Source: Holophagales bacterium UBA5066
GTDB lineage: Bacteria > Acidobacteriota > Thermoanaerobaculia > UBA5066
Length of the DNA: 44,664 nucleotides
Assembly: GCA_002414905.1 (NCBI GenBank)
Contig: DIAY01000032.1
Coordinates: forward strand, 1 to 44,664
Direction of reading: 5' to 3'
Shown here piece by piece: positions 6,632 through 15,347 of this stretch. Position 1 is the stretch's first letter. Every line of letters begins with the position of its first letter. A program made the translations under genes and the position numbers. Under the pieces are notes generated by a model. It was not told the origin of the DNA. It worked only from the letters and a program-made list of their open reading frames with translations, and made no database searches.

Positions 6632-8116
6632 GTGACGAACGGAATCGCGGGAATCGCGGGAATCGCGGAGAGCGCGGACCTCGGCCTCATCGGCCTGGCG
6701 GTCATGGGCGAGAACCTCGTCCTCAACATGGAGAGCCGCGGGTTCACCGTCGCGGTCTTCAACCGGAGCGTCGGAAAGGTCGACGCCTTCGTCTCGGGGC
6801 GGGCGAAAGGGAAGAAGATCGTCGGGACGCGGTCCATCGCGGAGCTCGTCGCCGCGCTGAAGCGGCCGCGGCGCGTGATGCTCATGGTGAAGGCCGGACC
6901 GCCGGTCGACGACCTCATCGAACAGCTCCTGCCGCACCTCTCGCCGGGCGACATCGTCATCGACGGCGGCAACTCGCACTTCCCCGACACCATCCGCCGG
7001 ACGAAGGCCCTCGAGGCCAGGGGCCTCCTCTACGTCGGGGCGGGAGTCTCCGGCGGCGAGGAAGGGGCGCTCCACGGCCCGTCGATCATGCCCGGCGGCT
7101 CGCCGGCCGCCTGGCCGCACGTCGCGCCGATCCTCCAGTCGATCGCAGCGAAGGTCGAGGACGGGACACCCTGCTGCGACTGGGTCGGCAGCGACGGAGC
7201 GGGCCACTTCGTGAAGATGGTCCACAACGGGATCGAGTACGGCGACATGCAGCTCATCTGCGAGGCCTACCAGGTCATGTCGCAGCTCCTCGGGATGGGC
7301 GCGCCCGAGATGCACGAGGTCTTCGCGCGCTGGAACCGGGGCGACCTCGACAGCTACCTCATCGAGATCACGCGCGACATCCTGGCCTACCGCGACGAGG
7401 ACGGCCGTCCCCTCGTCGACTCCATCCTCGACACGGCGGGTCAGAAGGGGACGGGCAAGTGGACGAGCGTGACCGCGCTCGACCTCGGCGTTCCGCTCAC
7501 GCTCATCAGCGAGGCCGTCTACGGTCGCTGCCTCTCGGCAATGAAGGAGGAGCGGGTCGCGGCGTCAAAGGTCCTGGCCGGTCCGAAGCCGGCCTTCACG
7601 GGAGACAAGGCGGCGTTCCTCGACGACCTCGAGAAGGCGCTCTACGCGAGCAAGCTCGTCTCCTACGCGCAGGGCTTCACTCTCATGCGTGCCGCCGCGC
7701 ACGAGTACGGCTGGAGCCTGAAGTACGGCAGCATCGCCCTCCTCTGGAGGGGCGGCTGCATCATCCGCTCCGCGTTCCTCGGGAAGATCAAGGCGGCGTT
7801 CGACGCGTCGCCGGACCTCCCGAACCTCCTCGTCGACCCGTACTTCCGCGGGAAGGTCGAGGAAGCGCAGGCGGCCTGGCGCCGCGTCATCTCGTCCGCC
7901 GTCCTCGGGGGCGTCTGGGTACCGGCCTTCACGACCGCGCTGAACTACTTCGACGGCTATCGGTGCGAGCGCCTCCCGGCAAACCTCCTGCAGGCCCAGC
8001 GCGACTACTTCGGCGCGCACCAGTACGAGAGGATCGACCGGCCCCGCGGCGAGTTCTTCCACACGAACTGGACGGGGCGAGGTGGATCGACGTCCTCTTC
8101 GGCCTACAGCGCCTGA
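6632..8116 (+). CDS. gnd: 6-phosphogluconate dehydrogenase, decarboxylating
   Basis: This 494-residue cytosolic enzyme of the oxidative pentose phosphate pathway converts 6-phosphogluconate and NADP+ to ribulose 5-phosphate, CO2 and NADPH. The GTG start at 6632 has AGGAGGA 8 bp upstream. The Rossmann fold begins LGLIGLAVMGENL (17-29). Substrate and catalytic motifs are DGGNSHFPDT (111-120), GAGVSGGEEGALHGPSIMPGG (137-157) and KMVHNGIEYGDMQ (195-207, with catalytic Lys195 and Glu202). The C-terminal HTNWTGRGG tail that inserts into the partner subunit is present. Length is close to the usual 470-480. The extra N-terminus includes three perfect 9-bp repeats (6641-6667) coding Gly-Ile-Ala three times, probably slippage-prone. 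It diverges from the pst operon. Confidence 0.97.
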   Translation: MTNGIAGIAGIAESADLGLIGLAVMGENLVLNMESRGFTVAVFNRSVGKVDAFVSGRAKGKKIVGTRSIAELVAALKRPRRVMLMVKAGPPVDDLIEQLLPHLSPGDIVIDGGNSHFPDTIRRTKALEARGLLYVGAGVSGGEEGALHGPSIMPGGSPAAWPHVAPILQSIAAKVEDGTPCCDWVGSDGAGHFVKMVHNGIEYGDMQLICEAYQVMSQLLGMGAPEMHEVFARWNRGDLDSYLIEITRDILAYRDEDGRPLVDSILDTAGQKGTGKWTSVTALDLGVPLTLISEAVYGRCLSAMKEERVAASKVLAGPKPAFTGDKAAFLDDLEKALYASKLVSYAQGFTLMRAAAHEYGWSLKYGSIALLWRGGCIIRSAFLGKIKAAFDASPDLPNLLVDPYFRGKVEEAQAAWRRVISSAVLGGVWVPAFTTALNYFDGYRCERLPANLLQAQRDYFGAHQYERIDRPRGEFFHTNWTGRGGSTSSSAYSA

Positions 8117-8163
8117 CGCGCCCCCAGGCCGAGACGAGGGGGAGGGCTTCTCGGTCCGTCCCG

Positions 8164-10095
8164 TCAGGTCCCGGTCCGCAGGACCGCCCGGAGCACCTCA
8201 CCCACGCTCCAGGCCTGCGCCACGCAGCCGCCCGGGCGGTGCGGCGGATCGCCGTCGAAGACTTCCGGGAGCTGGCCGAGGCCCGCCCCGAAAAGGTGCT
8301 CGACGAGCGGCGCGAGCCAGGCGGAAGCCGTCCGGCGGCTCTCGGGAGTGTTTCCGCGGACGGCGAGGTGGGCGTCGACGAGCGGACCGAGGAGCCAGGG
8401 CCACGCGGTGCCCTGGTGGTAGGCGCCGTCCCGCTCGACAGGCCCGCCCTCGAATCGGCCGTGGTAGTCGGGGTGTCCGGGGTCGAGGGTCCGCACCCCG
8501 TAGGGGGTCAGGAGCCGCTCTTCCACGATCCGCAGCACGCTCGCGGCGCGGGTGCCGGTGAGGAGCGGCCGGTGGAGCGAAAGGGCGAAGAGCTGGTTGG
8601 GCCGGAGCGTGAGGTCGCGCGTCCCGTCGGGCGCGACGACGTCGGCGAGGTAACCGGCGCGTTCGTCCCAGAAGAGGGCGCCGAAGCTCTCCCGGGCCTG
8701 GTCGGCGAGCGCGAGGAGTCGCGCCGCGGTGAAGGCGTCTCCGAGGTCCGCGGCGTACAGCGCGACGATTCGCAGGGCGTTGTGCCAGAGAGCCTGGACC
8801 TCCACCGGCTTGCCGGCGCGGGGGGTGACGACGCGGCCATCGACCTTGGCGTCCATCCAGGTCAGCTGCTGCCCGGGCTCGCCGGAGGTCAGGAGGGCGT
8901 CGACGTCGGCACGGATGCCGAACCGCGTGCCCCGCAGATGTCTCTCGACGATCTCGACGAGGAGCGGGTAGACCTGCTTCAGGAACGCCTCGTCGCGCGA
9001 GGCCTCGTGGTAGGCGCGCACGGCCTCGATGAACCAGAGCGTTCCATCGACGTTGTTGTACTCGGGCTCGGTCCCCTCGTCCGGGAAGCGGTTTGGAACC
9101 ATGCCGCGGTCGACGTACTGCGCGAAGGTCTCGAGGACGGACCGGGCGACCTCGTAGCGGCGCGTCGCCAGGAGGAGTCCCGGCAGGGCGATCATCGCGT
9201 CGCGCCCCCAGTCGGTGAACCAGGGATAGCCGGCGAGGACGGTCCATCCCTCGCCGCGCTCGACGACGAACTGGTCTGCGGCCGCCCGCAGAAGGCGGAG
9301 CAGGCGGCGGTCGGAGCCGGCCCCCTCGACGCGGCGCCGGCGCTTCTCCTCGCCAGCGCGCAGCGCCGGCACATCCGCGGCCGTGCGGTCGCCGAGAGTG
9401 GCGACGAGCGCCGCCTCCGGACGGGCCGAGAGGTCCCACGAGAAGGAGAGGGGCGAGAAGAGGTCCTCGGTGAACTCGAAGCCGCGCTCACGGTCGAGGT
9501 CGTACTCGAGCCCGCGGTACCAGAAAAACGTCTCGGCGACGGAGGCCGCGTCATGGGCGAGCCTCAGCTCGGGCAGTCCCGGCACCGGGTGGAGGCGGAC
9601 GGTGTCCCCTTCCCGCCAGACGGCCGGGTCGCACGGAGTCCCGGCGACCCGCAGGGCGTGGTGGTCGCGGTAGGCCAGGAGCGGCCGGACCTCGAGGCGG
9701 ACGGGGCCCGCGGGCTCGGACGCGAGCTCCCAGCAGACGACGGCCGTCTCCTCCCCATGGACGAGGAAGAACGTCCTCTTCAGCCGTACGCCTCCGGCCT
9801 CGAGCTCCCACGTCGGCCAGGGGTCGATCCGGAAGGCGCGCAGGAAGAGGTCGCCGCGTGGGTAGAGGCGCCCGCCGTAGCTGTTCACCGAGAGATCGAA
9901 CCGCTCCTCTCCGACGACGAGCGTCTCCTCGAGCTTGCCGAGGAGAACTGCGCGGCCGGTCGGTGGCGACGTCGCCGCCACGAGGAGGCCGTGGTACCGG
10001 CGCGCGTTTCGGCCCGAGACGGTCGACAGCGCGTAACCGCCGAGACCGTTCGTCTCCAGCCACTCGGCGTCCGGGAGGAGGGGAAGTCCGTTCAT
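8164..10095 (-). CDS. Glycogen debranching enzyme, archaeal-type amylo-alpha-1,6-glucosidase
   Basis: This roughly 643-residue enzyme probably hydrolyses alpha-1,6 branch points of glycogen or related glucans in the cytosol. The N-terminal 200 residues match the bacterial/archaeal debranching N-domain (LETNGLGGYALSTVSGRNARRYHGLL). The C-terminal catalytic domain, an (alpha/alpha)6 barrel of the GH133 type, carries GYPWFTDWGRDAMIALPGLLL, PNRFPDEGTEPEYNNVDGTLWF and LPEVFDGDPPH, which hold the likely catalytic acids. I chose the ATG at 10095; a TTG four codons upstream (10107) is possible, but neither has a clear ribosome site. It follows a small lipoprotein gene by 52 bp on the same strand and converges on gnd. 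Confidence 0.92.
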   Translation of the reverse strand: MNGLPLLPDAEWLETNGLGGYALSTVSGRNARRYHGLLVAATSPPTGRAVLLGKLEETLVVGEERFDLSVNSYGGRLYPRGDLFLRAFRIDPWPTWELEAGGVRLKRTFFLVHGEETAVVCWELASEPAGPVRLEVRPLLAYRDHHALRVAGTPCDPAVWREGDTVRLHPVPGLPELRLAHDAASVAETFFWYRGLEYDLDRERGFEFTEDLFSPLSFSWDLSARPEAALVATLGDRTAADVPALRAGEEKRRRRVEGAGSDRRLLRLLRAAADQFVVERGEGWTVLAGYPWFTDWGRDAMIALPGLLLATRRYEVARSVLETFAQYVDRGMVPNRFPDEGTEPEYNNVDGTLWFIEAVRAYHEASRDEAFLKQVYPLLVEIVERHLRGTRFGIRADVDALLTSGEPGQQLTWMDAKVDGRVVTPRAGKPVEVQALWHNALRIVALYAADLGDAFTAARLLALADQARESFGALFWDERAGYLADVVAPDGTRDLTLRPNQLFALSLHRPLLTGTRAASVLRIVEERLLTPYGVRTLDPGHPDYHGRFEGGPVERDGAYHQGTAWPWLLGPLVDAHLAVRGNTPESRRTASAWLAPLVEHLFGAGLGQLPEVFDGDPPHRPGGCVAQAWSVGEVLRAVLRTGT

Positions 10096-10147
10096 CGTCG
10101 GCGGCAACCGGCTCGACGTTACACCGGGAGGGCGCTTTAGCGCACCC

Positions 10148-10522
10148 TCAGCGGACCCAGACCGTCGTCCGGAAGGTCTTTTCCGGGGGGGCCCTCCTGG
10201 CCGTGGCGTAGAAGGCGACGAGGTCGGTCACGCCAGGCCGGCGTGCGCGGAAGGGTATCCGGACGCTCCCGCCGCTCGGCTGCTCCTCGGCAGGTCCCTT
10301 GCGCTCGAGGATCTTCTCGTCGACTTCGACGACGTACCACTTCGCCTTCGAGCCGGGCGTAACGGCCAGGTCGAGCAGGAGCTCGTCGCCCGCGCGGGCC
10401 TCGAGGGTCTTGCCTTCCGAGGCGGCATTCGCGAGCCAGACGCTCCTTCCTTCCCAGGGACACTTGCAGGCGCCGAAGAGGAGCCCGAGGGAGAGCGTGG
10501 ACGCGGTGAGGAGTCGTCGCAT
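10148..10522 (-). CDS. Small lipoprotein, possibly chagasin-like (inhibitor I42 fold)
   Basis: This 124-residue protein starts at the ATG at 10522; the same frame is open far upstream but there it mirrors the pseudouridine synthase and TonB receptor. The signal peptide MRRLLTASTLSLGLLFGAC ends in a good lipobox (LFGAC, Cys19). The mature domain alternates beta strands: LEARAGDELLLDLAVTPGSK, KWYVVEVDEKILERKG, SGGSVRIPFRARRPGVTDLV, FYATARRAP and a final FRTTVWV. This order resembles the chagasin/I42 family of peptidase inhibitors, but the diagnostic NPTTGY and RPW motifs are missing, so the match is tentative. It lies divergent from the RluA-type gene (57 bp between) and upstream of the debranching enzyme. 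Confidence 0.75.
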   Translation of the reverse strand: MRRLLTASTLSLGLLFGACKCPWEGRSVWLANAASEGKTLEARAGDELLLDLAVTPGSKAKWYVVEVDEKILERKGPAEEQPSGGSVRIPFRARRPGVTDLVAFYATARRAPPEKTFRTTVWVR

Positions 10523-10579
10523 GGGTCGAAGTTTAGGCCGTGCCGGGAGCGAGCGCTGCTTCGCGCTATCGTCGGGTCC

Positions 10580-11425
10580 GTGACCGCACCCTCCCGCTTC
10601 TCCCGCCGCCACCGCGTCGTGGCCGGGGACCCGCCCGGCGCCGCCGACGTCCTCGCCCGCGTGACCGGACTCTCCAAGGGCGTCGTGAAGGACGCGATGC
10701 GAAAAGGGGCGGTCCACGTCGGCCGCTCGGGTCGCTCCCCGAACCGCCTCCGGCGCGAGACGGCGACGGTGAGACCCGGGGACGTCCTCGAGATCCACTA
10801 CGACGCCGACCTTCTCTCCCTGCGTCCGCCCGAGGCGAGGCTCGTGCGCGACGCCGTCCGCTGGTCGGCGTGGGCCAAGCCGGCGGGGCTCCTCTCGCAG
10901 GGGACGGAGTTCGGCGACCACGCCTCGCTCCTCAGACAGGTGGAGAAGCTCCTCGACCGTTCGGTGTTTCCCGTCCATCGGCTCGACCGCGAAGTGGAGG
11001 GGCTCGTCCTCGTGGCCCACGACGCGACCGCCGCCGCGGCCCTCTCGGCTCTCCTGCGCGAAGCGAAGGTCGTGAAGCGCTACCGTGCCGAGGTCATCGG
11101 GAACGTCGAAGCGGCACACGGGAGGGAAGGGACGATCGAGGTCCCCGTCGACGACAAGCCGGCCCGCACGTTCTTCCGGGTCGACGCGTACGACCCTCTT
11201 CGCGACACGACGACGCTCGACGTGACGATCGAGACCGGCCGGCACCACCAGATCCGGCGCCACTTCGACGCGATCGGGCACCCCGTCCTCGGCGACCCCC
11301 GCTACGGGGCCGGAAACAAGAACCGCGAGGGTATTCGCCTCGCGGCCGTGTTCCTCGGGTTCCAGGACCCGTTTACCGGAAAGGACGTCGAGCTGCGGCT
11401 CGGAGAGGCGCCGCCCGCTCCCTAG
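10580..11425 (+). CDS. RluA-family pseudouridine synthase
   Basis: This 281-residue enzyme isomerises uridine to pseudouridine in rRNA or tRNA; the target cannot be read from sequence. An S4-like N-terminal region (residues 20-75, DVLARVTGLSKGVVKDAMRK) precedes the catalytic domain. The family motif HRLDRE is at 133-138 with catalytic Asp136. GRHHQIRRHFDAIGHPVLGDPRYG is the second signature and carries the conserved uracil-contact region. The start is GTG at 10580. Its TAG stop shares the palindrome CTAG with the TAG stop of the convergent TonB receptor gene (11422-11425), so both genes end on the same four bases. Confidence 0.93.
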   Translation: MTAPSRFSRRHRVVAGDPPGAADVLARVTGLSKGVVKDAMRKGAVHVGRSGRSPNRLRRETATVRPGDVLEIHYDADLLSLRPPEARLVRDAVRWSAWAKPAGLLSQGTEFGDHASLLRQVEKLLDRSVFPVHRLDREVEGLVLVAHDATAAAALSALLREAKVVKRYRAEVIGNVEAAHGREGTIEVPVDDKPARTFFRVDAYDPLRDTTTLDVTIETGRHHQIRRHFDAIGHPVLGDPRYGAGNKNREGIRLAAVFLGFQDPFTGKDVELRLGEAPPAP

Positions 11426-13650
11426 AACGATCCCGAAAGGGACAGAATCGCCCCGCGCCCCGGCGCGAGGATGTTGTTCTCGTCGGCGGAATCCGCGTAG
11501 GCCTTGTCGAACAGGTTGCGTCCCGTAATCGTGACGGTGAGGAGGTCGGAGACGCGATAGCCCGCGGACAGGTCGAATCGTCCGTACCCGGCAACGACCA
11601 CCTCGGAGGCACCCGGCCTCTCGTCGCGGGCCACCGCGAGCAGTCGTGCCCGCCAGAAGAGGCCGGCGAAGGGCTCGTGATCGACGATGAGCTGAACCGT
11701 GGGAGGAGCGATGTCCGGAGCCCACGTGTCGTCATCGAGAATCCGGCCCTGGGCGAGCGCGCCCACGACGTGGACGACGAGCCGCGGTGCGACCCTCACG
11801 TCGACCTCGAGCTCGACGCCCTTGATCTCGGCTTCGCCCCGATTCCGGAACTCGTAGTTGTCGCCCACCCTGTACCGCTCGACTAGATCCTGTATCCGGT
11901 AGAGATAGCCCGAGAGGCCCAGGCTGACCGGGCCGGTCCGCCCGTGCACGGACAGGTCGAACTGGTCCGAGGTCTCGGCGACCAGGCCGGGGTTCCCGAT
12001 CACGAACCCGCGGCCGGAGACACCGCGGAAATAGCGGTCGGAGAGTGTCGGGTCTCGGAAACCGCTCGCGTACTGCGCGGCAACCTTCCAGTCCTGCGCA
12101 AACGTCCAGGTGAGCGTCCCGTAGCCCGAGAAGGCGCCCTCCGACGTCGACAGATCCCCGTAGTAGCCACCGGTGTTCTGCGTCGAAACGTGGTCGCCGC
12201 GAAGCCCCGCGGTCAGCATCAGCTGGTCGCCCGCGAGAGGGAGGTCGCCCTCGGCGAAAGCCCCCAGGTCGGTCCGGCTCGCGTCCTCGACGGCGACCTC
12301 GGTGGTGGTCGTCGTCGGGCTCCCGGCCTTGTCGAAGCTCTCGACGATGTTGAGGGCCTCGAGCCCGGTTCGCCCGTTCACGTCGACACCGACCCTTAGT
12401 CCCGCGGTTCCGAGCGAGCGGCGGGCGAGGAGCCGGACGGAGTAGTCGTTCGCATCGACGTCGGAGATGGAATTCCTCAGGGTCGTCGTCGCGTTCGGCA
12501 CACGCTGCCGCTCCGTGGCGATACCGTAGGTGCCGTAGAACGCGCGCAGCTCGAGCGAAGAGAAGCCGATGACGTTCGGAACGTCGAGGCCGAGCGTGAA
12601 GCGGGAAGAGTCCTCCGAGGGGTAGGGCGTTCGCGTCGTCGGGAGGTCGGCCTGGGGCTTGCCGTTGTCGCGGACCTCGTCGAGCTGGAATCCCGCCCAG
12701 AGCCGTGCCTCGCCCAACGGTACGAGGCCGCGTACGACGAAGCCGCGGTCACGGACGGAGGAGTTGTCCTGGGTCCCCACGGGCGACTCGTAGTCGCTCT
12801 GGCTCCGCTGGTAGAGGGCGAGCGAGAAGGCGGCGGGCCCGGCGGGGATGTTGATCCCGGCCCCGCCCGCGGCCTCCGGCGTACCGCCCGTCCCCGCGGC
12901 GAGGGTGTACCGGCCGCTCACCTCGCCGAGCGTCGGCATCGCCGTCTTCGCGTGGATGACGCCGCCGAAGGCGTCGGATCCGTAGGCGACGGAGCCCGGG
13001 CCACGGACGATCTCGACGCTTTCGAGGGTGAAGGGATTCAGGTACGAGGCAGAAGGACCGACCCTCCTCTCCGCCGTCACGCGGCCGTCGTCGAGCATCA
13101 GGAGCGTTCGCCCGCGCGCGAGGCCGCGGATGACGGGGACGGAGCTCGTGGTCTCGTCGCTCTTCGAGACGCCCGGAAGGGTCTCGACCGTCTCCGAAAG
13201 GCGGTTCGGCTGGCGCTCTTCGAGCTCCCGCTTCGAGATCAGCGAAACCGGGTTGGCCGGGGGGGCCAGAAGCGAGGCAGCCGTGCGTGCGGAAACGGAG
13301 ACCTCTGTGCTTCGGGCCGCCGGGAGGACGAGGTCACGGACGACCTCGGTCTGCGCGCGTGTCTCGACGCGGACGATCCCGAGCCACGCCCCGCTGGGTG
13401 CGAAGACGCCGACCTCGAATGGCACGGCGGGCTCGGCGTCGAGCGTCAGCTCGCCTTTCGCATCCGCAGCAACCGAGCCGGCGCGTCCCTGGATCGAGAC
13501 ACGGGCCGCCGGAACCGGTTTCCCGTTCTCGTCGACGACGCGGTAGCGCGCCGCCTCCAGCGGGCGGGCCGGCAGGAGAAGGAGCGCAGCGAGAGTAAAG
13601 GCCTGAAAGAGCCGGGAAATCCCGACCCCGAGGAGTGGCCGATGGGTCAT
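11422..13650 (-). CDS. TonB-dependent outer-membrane receptor
   Basis: This 742-residue outer-membrane transporter is energised by TonB. The signal peptide spans residues 1-34 (LFQAFTLAALLLLPARPLEAA). Residues 35-120 form a carboxypeptidase-regulatory-like domain (VVDENGKPVPAARVSIQG), common in such receptors. The plug domain follows, roughly 150-260, with SETVETLPGVSKSDE, VIRGLARGRTLLMLDDGR and LESVEIVRGPGSVAYGSDAFGGVIHA. The remainder is a 22-strand barrel ending in the aromatic Phe typical of barrel proteins (LSGSF). It overlaps the small secreted protein upstream by 4 bp (ATGA) and is probably co-transcribed with the Nramp-like carrier, which suggests a metal or metal-chelate substrate. 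The substrate itself is not determined. Confidence 0.95.
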   Translation of the reverse strand: MTHRPLLGVGISRLFQAFTLAALLLLPARPLEAARYRVVDENGKPVPAARVSIQGRAGSVAADAKGELTLDAEPAVPFEVGVFAPSGAWLGIVRVETRAQTEVVRDLVLPAARSTEVSVSARTAASLLAPPANPVSLISKRELEERQPNRLSETVETLPGVSKSDETTSSVPVIRGLARGRTLLMLDDGRVTAERRVGPSASYLNPFTLESVEIVRGPGSVAYGSDAFGGVIHAKTAMPTLGEVSGRYTLAAGTGGTPEAAGGAGINIPAGPAAFSLALYQRSQSDYESPVGTQDNSSVRDRGFVVRGLVPLGEARLWAGFQLDEVRDNGKPQADLPTTRTPYPSEDSSRFTLGLDVPNVIGFSSLELRAFYGTYGIATERQRVPNATTTLRNSISDVDANDYSVRLLARRSLGTAGLRVGVDVNGRTGLEALNIVESFDKAGSPTTTTTEVAVEDASRTDLGAFAEGDLPLAGDQLMLTAGLRGDHVSTQNTGGYYGDLSTSEGAFSGYGTLTWTFAQDWKVAAQYASGFRDPTLSDRYFRGVSGRGFVIGNPGLVAETSDQFDLSVHGRTGPVSLGLSGYLYRIQDLVERYRVGDNYEFRNRGEAEIKGVELEVDVRVAPRLVVHVVGALAQGRILDDDTWAPDIAPPTVQLIVDHEPFAGLFWRARLLAVARDERPGASEVVVAGYGRFDLSAGYRVSDLLTVTITGRNLFDKAYADSADENNILAPGRGAILSLSGSF

Positions 13651-13949
13651 GCGGTGGTCCTTTCTGGCTCAGGCGGACGAGCAAAGTGGCCCGAATCGCG
13701 ACGCCTCGACCCGAGGGAGCCGCAGAGGCTTCTCCGGCAGGCGCCGCGGAGATCATCGGTGAGTATCACGCGTGGTCCGCCTTCGACCTCGAGACGGAGC
13801 TCGCTCTCCTCGAAGCCGGGTGGGAGGTGCCAGGAGATCGTGATGCCGGCGGTCGAAGTGTCCTCACCCGACTCGACGACGATCCCTTCTGACGCCGCCG
13901 GCGTCGCAGGAAGGAGGACGGCGAGGAGAGCAAGAACCGGGGAGCGCAT
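13647..13949 (-). CDS. Small secreted protein of unknown function, coupled to the TonB receptor
   Basis: The frame from the ATG at 13949 codes 100 residues, with a signal peptide (MRSPVLALLAVLLPATPAASEG) followed by TSTAGITISWHLPPGFEESE and LRLEVEGGPRVILTDD, which reads like a beta-sandwich domain. The last 35 residues become Arg-, Ser- and Pro-rich and unlike the start. The adjacent frame over 13660-13760 reads ISAAPAGEASAAPSGRGVAI, so a frameshift near 13757 is possible. The stop overlaps the receptor start by 4 bp. An in-frame ATG at 13976 would add nine residues and spoil the signal peptide. I do not recognise the family. Confidence 0.45.
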   Translation of the reverse strand: MRSPVLALLAVLLPATPAASEGIVVESGEDTSTAGITISWHLPPGFEESELRLEVEGGPRVILTDDLRGACRRSLCGSLGSRRRDSGHFARPPEPERTTA

Positions 13950-14042
13950 CTGACGGGATCGGGAATAGTAGTCCACGGAGGGGAAGGCACTCTCCCCGGC
14001 CGTCCCCCCGGCCAGCTCCTGGCCGGGACGCTTCCGAAGGCC

Positions 14043-15338
14043 TCAGCGGGCGAGGATGAAGAGGTAGTAACCGGCAAAGAACGCCGAGAAGACGATTCCC
14101 GAGACGCTCCAGGCCGAGAGCGCGGGCGACGGACGATGCTCGGCCGGCACCTCCGGCGCGTGGATCGCCCGGTGGTTCAGGAACGCGAGCGCGGGAGCCG
14201 TGAGAAACGAGAGCGAGGTCGCGAGATCGACGAGCGACTTGAACGCGGCGCCGCCTCGCAGGGCGTACCCGATGATCGCGAGCGAGCCGGTGCCGAGGAC
14301 GAGGAGGGAAATCCAGTAGACGCTTCCGCGCGCCGTCGCCGCGCCCGGCGTCTCGGGGCCGCGCCACCGTGCGGCCAGACCCGCAAGCGCACGTGGAAAG
14401 CCGTCGGCGACGGTGAGGGTCGTGGAGAACATGACCGTTCCGGCGGAAAGGCCGATGAGAGGAGCGGACCAGCTTCCCAGGTTCCTCGTGTAGAGGGCGA
14501 TCACCTGCTGCGCGAAAACGGCGGCCCGGTCGTCGAACAGCTCGCCCGAGCCGTACATGACGCCGGCGCCGAGGAGAACGAAGCAGAGGGCGAGGAGGAC
14601 CGTCCCGACGTAGCCGACGTTGAAGTCGAGGACCGACTCCTTCACCCGGGGCGCGTGTCCCGTCTGTTCGCGCCGGGCGAGTGTCCAGAGGGAGTGCCAG
14701 ATGGAGATGTCGAACGCGGACGGCATCCAGCCGACGAGAGCGACCATGAAGGCGATCGAGCGCGGATCGGTGAGCACGGCCGCGTCCGGCAGCCAGGGAA
14801 TGGTTCTCCACGCGATCTTCGGCAGGACGAGGAGCGTCGCCGAGAAGGTCGTCAGCGTCAGGACGAGGACGACAGCCTTGTTGATCCGGTCGAGCCACCG
14901 GTAGTGGCCGACGAGAAGCAGTGTCCCGCAGAGGAAGAGGAGAAGGACGGCGATCCAGAAGGCCGGCGGAAAGCCGAGGAACGGGGCCGTCCAGCCGAAG
15001 AGAGCCGCGAAGAGCGCCGCAGTGACGAGCGTGACGACGGACTGGATCGTGAACATCGTGCCGGCCGTGAGGAGACCGTAGAGGACGAGCGCCCAGCGCC
15101 CCTGTCGGCGGTAGCCCTCGAGGAGGCTCGTCCCGGTGGCCGCGGCGTAGCGTGGCCCGAACTGGAACGCGGGGTACTTGAAGAAGTTCGCCGCCAGCAC
15201 GACGACCAGGAGGCCGAGGCCGAAGGTGGCGCCGGCGCGCGTGCTCTGGACGAGGTGCGAGACACCGACCGCCGCACCGGCCCAGAGGAGGCCGGGGCCG
15301 AGGGCCTTCGAGAAGGATCGTTCCTCTCCGCTTTCCAT
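14043..15338 (-). CDS. Nramp-like metal transporter lacking the DPGN metal motif
   Basis: This 431-residue inner-membrane protein has about 11 membrane segments and belongs to a divergent branch of the Nramp (NRAMP/MntH) superfamily. Canonical Nramp segment 1 carries DPGN, which binds Mn or Fe. Here that segment reads GPGLLWAGAAVGVSHLVQST, so the acidic ligand is absent and substrate cannot be assumed. The sixth segment has LVGWMPSAFDISIWHS in place of the usual MPHN-type motif. The start at 15338 is chosen because the family fold begins at FSKALGPG; the frame upstream is open but Arg/Pro-rich and not protein-like. It probably heads an operon with the small secreted protein and TonB receptor. 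A perfect inverted repeat lies 9 bp upstream. Confidence 0.82.
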   Translation of the reverse strand: MESGEERSFSKALGPGLLWAGAAVGVSHLVQSTRAGATFGLGLLVVVLAANFFKYPAFQFGPRYAAATGTSLLEGYRRQGRWALVLYGLLTAGTMFTIQSVVTLVTAALFAALFGWTAPFLGFPPAFWIAVLLLFLCGTLLLVGHYRWLDRINKAVVLVLTLTTFSATLLVLPKIAWRTIPWLPDAAVLTDPRSIAFMVALVGWMPSAFDISIWHSLWTLARREQTGHAPRVKESVLDFNVGYVGTVLLALCFVLLGAGVMYGSGELFDDRAAVFAQQVIALYTRNLGSWSAPLIGLSAGTVMFSTTLTVADGFPRALAGLAARWRGPETPGAATARGSVYWISLLVLGTGSLAIIGYALRGGAAFKSLVDLATSLSFLTAPALAFLNHRAIHAPEVPAEHRPSPALSAWSVSGIVFSAFFAGYYLFILAR

Positions 15339-15347
15339 TGGCGGGGA

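Noticed and set aside
8129..8154. CCGAGA-N14-TCTCGG inverted repeat between the convergent gnd and debranching genes, considered as a bidirectional terminator
   Set aside because: The stem is only 6 bp with a 14-base loop and no T run on either side.
5533..10140. A 1535-codon open frame on the plus strand running opposite phoU, alongside gnd and opposite the debranching enzyme
   Set aside because: It crosses several recognised genes, is Arg/Gly/Asp/Glu-rich with no domain, and is the expected antisense shadow of GC-rich codons.
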